The notes under the pieces: model-generated
Databases searched by the model: none
The model's input: only the letters and a program-made list of their open reading frames with translations
Told to the model about the DNA's origin: nothing
Shown: piece after piece, positions 16,386-24,772 of the stretch
How positions within the stretch are numbered: the stretch's first letter is position 1
How the letters are laid out: the number at the start of each line of letters is the position of its first letter
Translations under genes and position numbers: made by a program
Assembly: GCF_029688845.1 (NCBI RefSeq)
Contig: NZ_JARUKW010000005.1
Location: 174,478-238,477 of the forward strand
Length of the DNA stretch: 64,000 bases
Direction: 5' to 3'
Origin: Natronococcus sp. A-GB1
GTDB lineage: Archaea > Halobacteriota > Halobacteria > Halobacteriales > Natrialbaceae

Positions 16386-17882
16386 TTACTCCTCGAGCTC
16401 CGCTCGCAGCAGCTGGTTGACGTCGCCCGGATCCGCGCTCCCGCCCGTCTTTTGCATCACCTGGCCGACCAGGAAGTTGATCGCGCCGTCGTCACCCGAC
16501 TCGTAGTCCGCGACCGCCTCGGGGTTCTCCTCGACGGCCTCGGTGACGGCCTGCTGGACCTCGTCTTCGCCGGTCTTGCCCAGCCCCTCCGCTTCGACGA
16601 TCTGGTCGGGTCCCTTCCCGTCGTCGAGCATCCCTCGAAGCACCGTCTCGCGGGCGTTTTTCGCCGTGATCTCGTCCTCGGCGACGAGTTCGACGAGTCG
16701 GGTGACCTCCTCGAGTCGGCCCTCGATGTCGGTAATCTCCATGTCGCGGTAGTTGAGTTCGCCGAGCAGGTTGTCCGCGACCCAGGTCGCGGCCAGATCG
16801 GGGTCGTACTCCCCGGCGACGTCCTCGTAGAAGTCCGCAACCTGCTTGGTCGAGGTGAGTTTGGAGGCGGCCTCGTCGCTCAGCCCGTACTCCTCCTCGA
16901 AACGCTCCCGGCGGGCAGTTGGAAGTTCGGGGATCGCGATCTCCTCCTTCCAGCCCGAGACCCGCAGCGGCGGCAGGTCGGCCTCCTCGAAGTACCGGTA
17001 GTCCTTCTCCTCTTCCTTCGAGCGCATCGAGACGGTGATCCCCCGCGACTCGTCCCAGTGGCGGGTCTCCTGTTCGACCGCGCGGCCGCGCTGGATCGCG
17101 TTCTTCTGGCGGGTTTCCTCGTAGGCCAGGGCCTTCTGGGCGCCCTTGTGACTCGAGATGTTCTTGACCTCGGTGCGGTTGGCCGCGGCGAGGGCGTCCG
17201 GACCGATCTCGGTGACGTCGTCGCTCTCGATCTCCTCAGTGGGGATGATCGAGAGGTTGGCGTCGATCCGCAGGCTGCCGTCGCGCTCGGCGTCAAAGAC
17301 GCCCAGGTACTCGAGGACCTCCTCGAGCTCCGAGAGGAACGCCCGCACCTCGTCGGGGCTGCGGAAGTCGGGTGCGGTGACGATCTCCATCAGGGGCGTC
17401 CCCGCGCGGTTGTAGTCGACGAGCGTGTACTCCGCGGAGTCGATCCCGCCGCCACCGCCGACGTGTTGCAGACTTCCGGGGTCCTCCTCGAGGTGGGCCC
17501 GTTCGACCGTCACGGTGCGACGGTCACCTTCGACGCTGATCTCGAGTTCCCCCTCCTGGCAGATCGGCTCGTCGTACTGCGTGATCTGGAAGTTCTTGGG
17601 CAGGTCGGGGTAGTAGTAGTTCTTCCGGTGGAACCGCGTCTCCTCGGGAATGTCGGCGTCGATCGCCTTCCCGATCTTCACCGCGGCCTCGACGGCGCCC
17701 TCGTTGAGCACCGGCAGCGCACCCGGCAGGCCGAGACAGACCGGGCAGACGTTTTCGTTCGGCTCGTCGGTCGCCTCGGTCGAACAGCCACAGAAGATCT
17801 TCGTGTTAGTCTCCAGCTGGACGTGGACCTCGAGGCCGATGACGGTGACGAGGTCGCCCTGCTGGGCGGTCTGGGCAGTCAT
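16386..17882 (-). CDS. gatB: Asp-tRNA(Asn)/Glu-tRNA(Gln) amidotransferase subunit B
   Basis: A 498-residue GatB. Start at 17882 (MTAQTAQQGDLVTVIGLEVH); a longer upstream frame is discarded. Typical segments are GLEVHVQLETNTKIFCGCS, CPVCLGLPGALPVLN, HRKNYYYPDLPKNFQI, and the basic tail domain (YqeY-like) at the C-terminus ending LLRAELEE. GatB activates the misacylated tRNA for amidation, working with GatA and GatC, which are not in this window. It is divergent from bat, with 131 bp between the starts. Confidence 0.97.
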   Translation of the reverse strand: MTAQTAQQGDLVTVIGLEVHVQLETNTKIFCGCSTEATDEPNENVCPVCLGLPGALPVLNEGAVEAAVKIGKAIDADIPEETRFHRKNYYYPDLPKNFQITQYDEPICQEGELEISVEGDRRTVTVERAHLEEDPGSLQHVGGGGGIDSAEYTLVDYNRAGTPLMEIVTAPDFRSPDEVRAFLSELEEVLEYLGVFDAERDGSLRIDANLSIIPTEEIESDDVTEIGPDALAAANRTEVKNISSHKGAQKALAYEETRQKNAIQRGRAVEQETRHWDESRGITVSMRSKEEEKDYRYFEEADLPPLRVSGWKEEIAIPELPTARRERFEEEYGLSDEAASKLTSTKQVADFYEDVAGEYDPDLAATWVADNLLGELNYRDMEITDIEGRLEEVTRLVELVAEDEITAKNARETVLRGMLDDGKGPDQIVEAEGLGKTGEDEVQQAVTEAVEENPEAVADYESGDDGAINFLVGQVMQKTGGSADPGDVNQLLRAELEE

Positions 17883-17984
17883 TGAACCTCGGTTCGGGCC
17901 GGGCCGGGTAAAACGTAACGGGACGGAGTCACCGCCTCGTTCTTCGGGAGCGGGGTCACAGCGGAACATTGTAGGGGCAATCGT

Positions 17985-17990
17985 TTATTC
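17985..17990 (+). promoter_or_regulatory. candidate TATA box of bat
   Basis: TTTATT lies 24-29 bases before the bat ATG at 18014. This spacing gives a leaderless or nearly leaderless transcript, the common form in haloarchaea. No clear Bat-type upstream activator sequence is seen next to it. Confidence 0.45.
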
Positions 17991-18013
17991 GCCTGGGGGC
18001 TGAAGATCGAATT

Positions 18014-19999
18014 ATGACAGGAGCTCGCACGCTCCTCGTTCATCCGAAGAATGGGGTGGTGGACCAAGCGACGGGAGCGCTCGAGGACGTGGGGTGTCGG
18101 GTGACGACGGTCGACTCCGCGACGCGGGCGCTCGCGACGCTGTCGACCGAGGGGTTCGACTGTCTGGTCAGCGAACAGTCGCTGCCCGGCGACGATGGCC
18201 TTTCGCTGCTCGACGCGGTTCGGGAGGTGGAGCCGGAGCTCCAGTTCGTAATGTACGCCGACGAGGAGACCGCCGAGGACGCGTTCGAGGCGGGCGTCGA
18301 CCGGTTCGTCGCGAAAAACGGCGGCGACTCCGCGGGCGAACTCGCTGCGGAGGTGGCCGCGGTCACGTCCGCGACCGGGACGATCGAACGGGACGTCTCC
18401 GACCACGAGCCGGCACCCGAAGAGATCGTTCGGGCGATCGACGACGCCTCCGTCGGCATCAGCATGACCGACCCCTCGCTGCCGGACAACCCGATCGTCT
18501 ACGTTAACGACGCCTGGGAGGAGATCACCGGCTACGATCAGGAGACGATCCTGGGGCGGAACCCACGATTCCTGCAGGGCCCTGGAACCGATCCCGAGGC
18601 TCGGGAGACGCTGTCGACGGCTCTCGAACAAGAAGCGCCGACCACCGTCGAGCTCAAAAACTATCGGCCCGACGGCACCCCATGGTGGAACGAGCTGACC
18701 GTCGCACCGATCCACGACGAGGACGGGGAGCTCGTTCACTACGTCGGGTTCCAGACGGACGTCACCGATCGCAAGACCGCGGAGCGTCTCGCAGAGGAGC
18801 GTGCCGAGAAACTCGTCGACGAGAAGGAGGCGCTCGAGCGGATCCTCACGCGGGTCAACGGCGTCCTCAGTGAGATCACACGCGTCCTGGTCGAGGAGAA
18901 CGATCGACCAATCGTCGATCGACGGATCTGCGACGAGCTCGTCGACGCCGAGGGGTACGTCGCTGCCTGGATCGGATCGGTCGACTCGGTCGGCGAGACC
19001 CTGGAGCTGACCGGAGCGGTCGGAATCGAAGCGGGAACGGGTAGCCGATCGCTTGCGGCCCTCCCGGACGCCGTCTCGCGGGCGGTCGAGACGAACGAGA
19101 TCGCCTCCCAGTCGGTCCGGGAGTGTGACGCCGAGATGCTCGATGCGGCCGCCGTCGGCGCGCGCCGGCTCGCCGTCGTTCCGCTCGTCTACGGCCACAA
19201 GCGGTACGGGCTGCTCGGCGTCTACGGTGAAACCGAGTCGGCGCTGGACGCCCGCGAGCGTCGGCTGTTCGACTCGATCGGCGCGATGATCGGTACCCGA
19301 TTCAACGCGATCGAAATGTCGAAGATCCTGACGGCCGATCGCGCCGTCGAGGTGACGGTGTCGATCGCCGACCCGTCGTTTCCCCTGTCGGCCGTCGCGG
19401 CCGCGGTCAACGGCGAGGTCGAGTACGTCGGGATGACGTCGGCGGGCGAGGGAACGGAGCTGTTCGTGACCATCCGCTGTGAGGGGCCGGTACCGGACCT
19501 CACGACGCTCTCGTTCGTCGAGGACGTCCGAGAGATCGCCCGGACCGACGACGTCCACACGCTTGCCCTCACGGTCGATGCGGCGACGCCTTTCGACGAA
19601 CTGGCCGACTACGGGGCGTTGGTCTCCCGGGTCACCGCGAACCCGACCCGGGCGCGACTCGCCGTCGACCTCCCGCTGGAGTACGACGTTCGGTCGGTGC
19701 TCGAACTGCTCGAATCGTTGTACGGCGGCGTCGAACTCCGATCGCAGGTCGAACACGATCGGCGAGAGCGTACCCCAGAGGAGTTCGCATCCGATCTCGA
19801 ACAGCGGTTAACCGACCGCCAGCGGACGTCGCTCGAGACGGCCCACATGAACGGGTACTTCGAGTGGCCGCGGCCGACCGACGGCGACGAGATCGCCGAC
19901 ACGATGGACATCACTCGTCAGACCTTTCACCAGCACCTTCGCGCGGCAGAGCGCAAGCTCGTCGACACCTATGTCGACTCCTGGTCGAACGGTTGCTGA
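18014..19999 (+). CDS. bat: Bat-type transcriptional activator (receiver-like, PAS/LOV-like, GAF, HTH)
   Basis: A 661-residue regulator, close in length and order to Halobacterium Bat, which activates bop. Residues 1-120 resemble a response-regulator receiver, but the phospho-acceptor position in LVSEQSLPGDDG is Glu54 in place of Asp. Residues 137-256 are a PAS domain of LOV type (GRNPRFLQG, then NYRPDGTPWWNEL and GFQTDVTDR), where the photoactive cysteine of GRNCRFLQ is Pro184. A coiled linker and a GAF domain (about 275-440) follow. The C-terminus (LTDRQRTSLETAHMNGYFEW, then ITRQTFHQHLRAAERK) is a bacterio-opsin-activator HTH. It starts the cluster that holds hop, crtY and blh. Confidence 0.88.
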   Translation: MTGARTLLVHPKNGVVDQATGALEDVGCRVTTVDSATRALATLSTEGFDCLVSEQSLPGDDGLSLLDAVREVEPELQFVMYADEETAEDAFEAGVDRFVAKNGGDSAGELAAEVAAVTSATGTIERDVSDHEPAPEEIVRAIDDASVGISMTDPSLPDNPIVYVNDAWEEITGYDQETILGRNPRFLQGPGTDPEARETLSTALEQEAPTTVELKNYRPDGTPWWNELTVAPIHDEDGELVHYVGFQTDVTDRKTAERLAEERAEKLVDEKEALERILTRVNGVLSEITRVLVEENDRPIVDRRICDELVDAEGYVAAWIGSVDSVGETLELTGAVGIEAGTGSRSLAALPDAVSRAVETNEIASQSVRECDAEMLDAAAVGARRLAVVPLVYGHKRYGLLGVYGETESALDARERRLFDSIGAMIGTRFNAIEMSKILTADRAVEVTVSIADPSFPLSAVAAAVNGEVEYVGMTSAGEGTELFVTIRCEGPVPDLTTLSFVEDVREIARTDDVHTLALTVDAATPFDELADYGALVSRVTANPTRARLAVDLPLEYDVRSVLELLESLYGGVELRSQVEHDRRERTPEEFASDLEQRLTDRQRTSLETAHMNGYFEWPRPTDGDEIADTMDITRQTFHQHLRAAERKLVDTYVDSWSNGC

Positions 20000-20193
20000 C
20001 CGACTTCGACCCCGTTCCAGCTTCTCTCACGTCCTCGGGCGGACGTCCCGTCGCGCCCGCGGCGGTACTGTACGTATGAGCCGTCAACCGACCGACGCCG
20101 CGAGGTCGCGACCGATCGCTCCGGTGGATCTGTGCCGCGGAACCCGGACTGGTTAGGGAAGTCGTTCTTTTGCGCTGTCGTCCCCGTTCGCAT

Positions 20194-20631
20194 ATGGTCA
20201 CGGTATCCGAAACGATCGAGATCGACGCCGACCCCGAACGGGTTTTCGACTACCTCGACGATCCCCACAACCACGCCGAGGTGACGCCGAGTCTCTCCGA
20301 TATCCGAAACGTGGAGTCGCTCGAAGATGGGAGCAAGCGTCTCGAGTTCACCTACGGGATGGCCGGTGTCGGCCTCGACGGCGAACTGGTCCAGACGATC
20401 CACCAGCCGCCGGAACGGCATACGTTCGCGATGTCGGGCACCCTCGAAGGAGAGATCGATATCGAACTCGAGGAGCACGACGACGGCACCCGGCTGACGT
20501 ATACGGGAACGTACGACCTCCCGGGGCGGGTACTCTCGAAAGCCGCCGAGCCGTTCGTCCGGCGGTACAACGAGCGCGAGCTGCGAACGACGCTCGAGAA
20601 CGTCAGGACCCGACTCGAACTGTCGGCGTGA
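20194..20631 (+). CDS. SRPBCC family protein
   Basis: A 145-residue protein of the START/Bet v1-like fold, which forms a pocket for a hydrophobic ligand. It begins MVTVSETIEIDADPERVFDY and has the typical beta-rich middle and a long C-terminal helix (RYNERELRTTLENVRTRLEL). I start at the ATG at 20194; an upstream alternative at 20170 is less likely. It follows bat by 194 bp on the same strand. A link to retinal or carotenoid handling is tempting from position but is only a guess. Confidence 0.8.
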   Translation: MVTVSETIEIDADPERVFDYLDDPHNHAEVTPSLSDIRNVESLEDGSKRLEFTYGMAGVGLDGELVQTIHQPPERHTFAMSGTLEGEIDIELEEHDDGTRLTYTGTYDLPGRVLSKAAEPFVRRYNERELRTTLENVRTRLELSA

Positions 20632-20646
20632 GCTACGGGAACAGGA

Positions 20647-22956
20647 TCAGCCGCCGAACAGCCTGTCGAGGACGAGCCGCTGGACGAGTCCGGGGCGATG
20701 CTCGTCGGTCGGCTGGACCATCACCGCAGTCACGTCGACCGAATCCACGAGCCGATCCCCGGGACGGCCGAGCATGTCACCCAAGATGCCGCGGCTCTCC
20801 GTACCGGTCACGAGAAGGTCCGCCGACTCGGCGAAGCGGGCGAGTCCGTCGACGCGGTCGTCGGTCTCGACGACGTGCGATCGAGCCGGGACCGTCAGGA
20901 TTCGCATGAGTTCTGCGTGGTAGTCCTCGATGACCTGGCGACGCTGGCCCGGTGCGTCGGCCGGAACCGCCTGTAACAGGACCAGCTCCGCACCGGTCTC
21001 CTCGGCGATGGCGTCGGCGACGAGCAGTTTCAGCGGATCGTAGGCCCCGCGGCTCGCGACGACCGCTATCTCGTCGACGCCGTCGAACCCCCGGTCTTCG
21101 ACCAACAACACGCCACAGGGGGCGTTTCGCAGGACGTGATCGTTCAGGCCCCCGGTGAACGGCCGGTGGAACTCCTCCCGACGTCGCTCGAGCACGAGCA
21201 GGTCGTAGCCGTCGAAGGTGGCGAACTCGACGATCGCGTCGGGGACGTCCTCGCTCTCGATCTCGAGGTAGTCGAACGACGCGCCGGCCGCCCCGCGCAG
21301 TTCCGTCCCGCCGGAGGGTCTGAGCGACCAGTCGGTCTCTTGCATCCAACTCGGCGGATCGTCGACCGAAAGCCAGTCGGGGGCCTCACGTCGCGTCACC
21401 GACGGCCCGCTCCCGGTGAACGCCCGGTGGGGGACGTCGACGAACCGGGCGACGGTAACCGACCCCGTCCTGAGTCGCGAGAGGTCGGTGGCGATCCTGA
21501 CCAGATTCGTTCGAGCCTGGTCGTTCGTCACGTCGGTAATCGCGACGAGGACGTCGTGGCGTCGATCCTCCGCGAACAGCTCCGCCGTCCGCTCGACGGC
21601 GCTCTCGCCCACGCTCTGTCTGACCCCCGATCGCGCTGCTCCCTCGCGATCGATCCGCGGACGGGCGTAGAGGTAGTACCAGGCCAGCGAGCCACCGACG
21701 ATCACGAGCGAGCCGAGGAAGGGAACGAACCCCATCTGGGTCAGGACGAGGACGCCACCTCCGATCCCGACCAGCTGGAGCCACGGGTACAGCGGCGAGA
21801 CGAACACGGGGGAGTACTCCTCGACCGCCCCCTCGCGGAATCCGATCACGGCCACATTGAGCAGGATGAACACGAGGATCTGGAAGGCGCTGCCGAACTG
21901 GGCGATCCGCTCGACCGGAAAGACCGTAACGAGGACGACCATTACGCCACCGGTCAGCGCGATGGCGTTGGCCGGCGTGTTGTACCTGGCGCTTATCGAC
22001 TCGAACTGGGGGGGGACGAGGCCGTCGCGAGCCATCGCGAACGGGAACCGAGACGCCGCGAGCAACCCCGCGTTCGCCGTCGACGCGAGCGCGAGCAGGG
22101 CGGCAAGAACGATCGCAACGACGCCGAGTTGGCCGAAGGCGGCATCGGCGGCGGCCGCGATCGGCGCGGTCTCCTCGCCCGGTGCTGCAGGGACGAATCC
22201 GGCCCCGGGCTCGAGGTCGGCGAGCGCGATCGCGATCCACACGACGGCGACGTAAAGCGCCGTGGTGAAAACCAGCGAGCCGACCATCGCCAGCGGGAGG
22301 TTCCGGCCGGGGTCTTTCACCTCCTCGGCCACGGCGGTCACCTTCGTCACGCCGGCGTAGGAGACGAACACGACGCCGACCGCGGCGAGAATGCCGTCGG
22401 CCGTGAGGTCGAAACTCCCCGCCGTCTGCTCCGGAGCGAACGCCTGACTCGAGAAGCCGCTGACGACGAAAAACGCCATGACGGCGAGCATGACGCCGAC
22501 GATGACGAACTGCATCGAGCCGGACCCCTTCGCACTGACGATGTTGATCAGGGTGAAAAAGAGCGCGAGAGCGACTGCGAGCACGACGATCCAGTCGGCG
22601 AGCACCGGCGCGAGCTGGGCCAGGTACGGGACGCCACCGACGAGCGCGAGCGAGCTCTTCAGGGAGAGCATCAGCCAGGTGCCGATACCGGCGACGGTGC
22701 CGAGGACGGGACCCATTCCCCGCTCGACGTAGATGTATGCGCCGCCGTCCTCGGGCATCGCGGTCGCCATCTCGGCCGCACTGATCGCCGCCGGAAGCAC
22801 CAGCAACCCGGCGATCAGGAACGCGACCACGGCGGCCGGTCCCGCTGCGACGTAGGCGATCGCCGGCAGGATGAAGATGCCGCTGCCGACCATCGCCCCG
22901 ATGGCGAGCGCGGTCGTCGACAACAGTCCGAGATCCCGCTTGAGATCAGTTGGCAC
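20647..22956 (-). CDS. APC family transporter with C-terminal universal-stress-protein domains
   Basis: A 769-residue fusion. Residues 1-430 form a 12-helix amino acid/polyamine permease of the APC superfamily, with the first-helix motif TTALAIGAMVGSGIFILP and the GGAYIYVERGMGP loop. Residues 450-755 are cytosolic and contain two Usp-like alpha-beta modules; GILGDMLGRPGDRLVDSVDV near the end corresponds to the Usp nucleotide-site motif. Such fusions are common in haloarchaea. It runs against its neighbours: it ends 16 bp after the SRPBCC gene and is divergent from the membrane protein at 23120. The substrate is unknown. Confidence 0.87.
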   Translation of the reverse strand: MPTDLKRDLGLLSTTALAIGAMVGSGIFILPAIAYVAAGPAAVVAFLIAGLLVLPAAISAAEMATAMPEDGGAYIYVERGMGPVLGTVAGIGTWLMLSLKSSLALVGGVPYLAQLAPVLADWIVVLAVALALFFTLINIVSAKGSGSMQFVIVGVMLAVMAFFVVSGFSSQAFAPEQTAGSFDLTADGILAAVGVVFVSYAGVTKVTAVAEEVKDPGRNLPLAMVGSLVFTTALYVAVVWIAIALADLEPGAGFVPAAPGEETAPIAAAADAAFGQLGVVAIVLAALLALASTANAGLLAASRFPFAMARDGLVPPQFESISARYNTPANAIALTGGVMVVLVTVFPVERIAQFGSAFQILVFILLNVAVIGFREGAVEEYSPVFVSPLYPWLQLVGIGGGVLVLTQMGFVPFLGSLVIVGGSLAWYYLYARPRIDREGAARSGVRQSVGESAVERTAELFAEDRRHDVLVAITDVTNDQARTNLVRIATDLSRLRTGSVTVARFVDVPHRAFTGSGPSVTRREAPDWLSVDDPPSWMQETDWSLRPSGGTELRGAAGASFDYLEIESEDVPDAIVEFATFDGYDLLVLERRREEFHRPFTGGLNDHVLRNAPCGVLLVEDRGFDGVDEIAVVASRGAYDPLKLLVADAIAEETGAELVLLQAVPADAPGQRRQVIEDYHAELMRILTVPARSHVVETDDRVDGLARFAESADLLVTGTESRGILGDMLGRPGDRLVDSVDVTAVMVQPTDEHRPGLVQRLVLDRLFGG

Positions 22957-23023
22957 CGTCGGTCCTCCAGTCGAACGCGTTCACGACGTTCGACCGTTAG
23001 GACGGTCGGGTAATGTGTGACAC

Positions 23024-23038
23024 ACCTAACCAGTAATA
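23024..23038 (+). promoter_or_regulatory. weak Bat-UAS-like sequence
   Basis: ACCTAACCAGTAATA agrees with the published Bat activator consensus (ACC, then ACnAGT, TT, GG) at the ACC, AC and AGT positions but not in the GG end. It lies in the divergent gap between the APC transporter and the membrane protein gene at 23120, about 50 bp upstream of the AT-rich element ATTATAC (23088-23094). That spacing is longer than in the bop promoter. I list it as a weak candidate only. Confidence 0.2.
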
Positions 23039-23119
23039 CGCCACCGCCGGCCGCGGATCGCGACGGGCCACTCCTCGCGAGCGAAGCATTATACGCCCCC
23101 ACGACGTCAGACGGCTTCG

Positions 23120-23749
23120 ATGGACGATCAGGACGACGTCACGGAGACGGTGCTCTCGGGCGAGGCGTACGCCCGGGCGGCGCTGTCGACGAGACGATTC
23201 TACCCGCTCGGGCTCCGGGGCAAGGTGCTGTTTTGCATCCTGACGATCGCGTCGACGATCCTGCTCGCGCCCGCCACGTACGCCCGTCGCGGCTTGATCG
23301 GGTCGCTCGAGGGGGACGCTGCTTCCTCGGGTGCGATCGAGCCCGGTTTCAGCACGATCGCTCTCGCCGGCGTCGTTTCGACGAGCCTCTGTGCGATCCT
23401 CCTGTTGCGCTTCCTCTGGCTGGTCGAGACCGACGCCCTCTCCGTCGAGCAGGCGACGGAGGTGGTTCGGATCGAGGAGGCGATCCTGACCGTCGCCATC
23501 TCGACGGGGACGATCATCGTCGTCGCAAGCGTGACGCTGGCGCTGATCGGCCTTCTCGCCCCGGATCTAGCCGTGGCTCTCTACGGCTCCGGCGTCCAGA
23601 TCTACGTCCAGGCCGGCGGCCTCTTCGCCGTCGACACGCAGGTCACGTCCGGCCTCGCGGTCGCGATCACGCTCGCCTTCCTGTTGCTCTACCTCCTGAT
23701 CACGGGCGAGGGCGAGCGCCGACGGGCGGCCGTCCCGCAGCCGCAGTGA
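23120..23749 (+). CDS. unrecognised membrane protein upstream of hop
   Basis: A 209-residue protein with four predicted membrane helices (about 33-52, 78-100, 121-146 and 172-193) and a short basic tail. The N-terminus is acidic and cytosolic (MDDQDDVTETVLSGEAYARA). The middle loop has VETDALSVEQATEVVRIEEA. I do not recognise a family. An ATTATAC element 26 bp before the ATG could be its promoter, giving a leaderless transcript. Its position, 126 bp ahead of hop on the same strand, suggests co-expression with the chloride pump. Confidence 0.65.
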   Translation: MDDQDDVTETVLSGEAYARAALSTRRFYPLGLRGKVLFCILTIASTILLAPATYARRGLIGSLEGDAASSGAIEPGFSTIALAGVVSTSLCAILLLRFLWLVETDALSVEQATEVVRIEEAILTVAISTGTIIVVASVTLALIGLLAPDLAVALYGSGVQIYVQAGGLFAVDTQVTSGLAVAITLAFLLLYLLITGEGERRRAAVPQPQ

Positions 23750-23875
23750 GCCCGACGGACGACGATCGACGCGAATTCGCGTCGGTACCCGTTCGGATCC
23801 GTCGCCGGGTCGCCGATCCCTTACCAGTATGGGACCCCGTTCACTTCGGATGGAACCTAACATGACAGCGTAACC

Positions 23876-24730
23876 ATGCAACTGACCGAATCACTGGCAG
23901 CGATCACGCGGAACATCACCCTGCAGGCACCGGAGACCCAGGGCGAGATCGTCGAGTTCGTGCTCGACGACACGTTGCTCACGCTCTCGTTCGTCGCAAA
24001 CATCGCCCTCGCTGGCCTGACGATCCTCTTTATCGTCGCGATGGCCCGGGGTGTGACCGACCCACGGACGAAACTGATCGTCGTCGCAACGATGCTGATC
24101 TCGGTCGTCTCGATCTCGAGTTACACCGGGCTCATGTCGGGGCTGACGTTGAGTTTCATCGAGATGCCCACGGGCCACCCGCTTGCAGGCGAGGAGGTGC
24201 TTACCATGTGGGGACGCTACCTCACCTGGACGTTCTCCACGCCGTTCATCTTGATCGTGCTCGGGATGATTGCCGGCTCGAATCTGACGAAGATTCTGAC
24301 CACCGTCTCGATGACGATCGCGATGTGTGTCACCGGCCTGGCCGCCGCGCTGACCACCTCCTCGTACCTCATGCGCTGGTGGTGGTTCGTGCTCAGTTCG
24401 GCCTTCTTCCTGGTGATCGTCTACGTCATCATGGTCGACTGGACCCGGGAGGCCGAGCGGACCGGTACCGATGATCTGTTCAACACGTTGAAGATCCTCA
24501 CCGTCGTCGGCTGGTTCGGCTACCCGATCCTCTGGGCGCTCGGCGTCGAAGGGTTCGCGCTGCTCGAGGTCTGGATGACCTCCTGGGGCTACAGCGTCCT
24601 CGACATCATCACGAAGTACATCGTCACCGTGCTGATCGTGATGTACGTCGTCAAGGAACCCGAGACGATCACCGCCGACGCCGACTACGGCACCACGCTG
24701 AAGAGTGTCGGGACCCCCGCCGACGACTGA
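23876..24730 (+). CDS. hop: halorhodopsin, light-driven inward chloride pump
   Basis: A 284-residue seven-helix microbial rhodopsin. Helix C reads MWGRYLTWTFSTPFIL: Arg114 is kept, the proton acceptor Asp of bacteriorhodopsin is Thr117, Ser121 matches the chloride-contact serine, and the proton donor position is Val128. These are halorhodopsin features. Lys247 in SVLDIITKYI binds retinal, with Asp243 as part of the counter-ion. The B-C loop (EMPTGHPLAGEEVLT) is short, as in the Halobacterium protein. The ending SVGTPADD also resembles known halorhodopsins. It is followed 42 bp later by crtY and then blh, which supply the chromophore. Confidence 0.96.
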   Translation: MQLTESLAAITRNITLQAPETQGEIVEFVLDDTLLTLSFVANIALAGLTILFIVAMARGVTDPRTKLIVVATMLISVVSISSYTGLMSGLTLSFIEMPTGHPLAGEEVLTMWGRYLTWTFSTPFILIVLGMIAGSNLTKILTTVSMTIAMCVTGLAAALTTSSYLMRWWWFVLSSAFFLVIVYVIMVDWTREAERTGTDDLFNTLKILTVVGWFGYPILWALGVEGFALLEVWMTSWGYSVLDIITKYIVTVLIVMYVVKEPETITADADYGTTLKSVGTPADD

Positions 24731-24772
24731 CCCGGACGCAACCGACCCGATGCTACCCTACAGTTCCACACG

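Noticed and set aside
20077..20157. 26-codon frame between bat and the SRPBCC gene
   Set aside because: Too short, no sequence character, no promoter signal.
23017..23865. 282-codon frame over the membrane protein ahead of hop
   Set aside because: Arg/Pro/Gly-rich translation in the wrong frame; the 209-residue frame has clear membrane helices.
23876..24730. Opsin as bacteriorhodopsin
   Set aside because: Helix C has Thr117 and Val128 in place of the two proton-carrier Asp residues, as in halorhodopsin.
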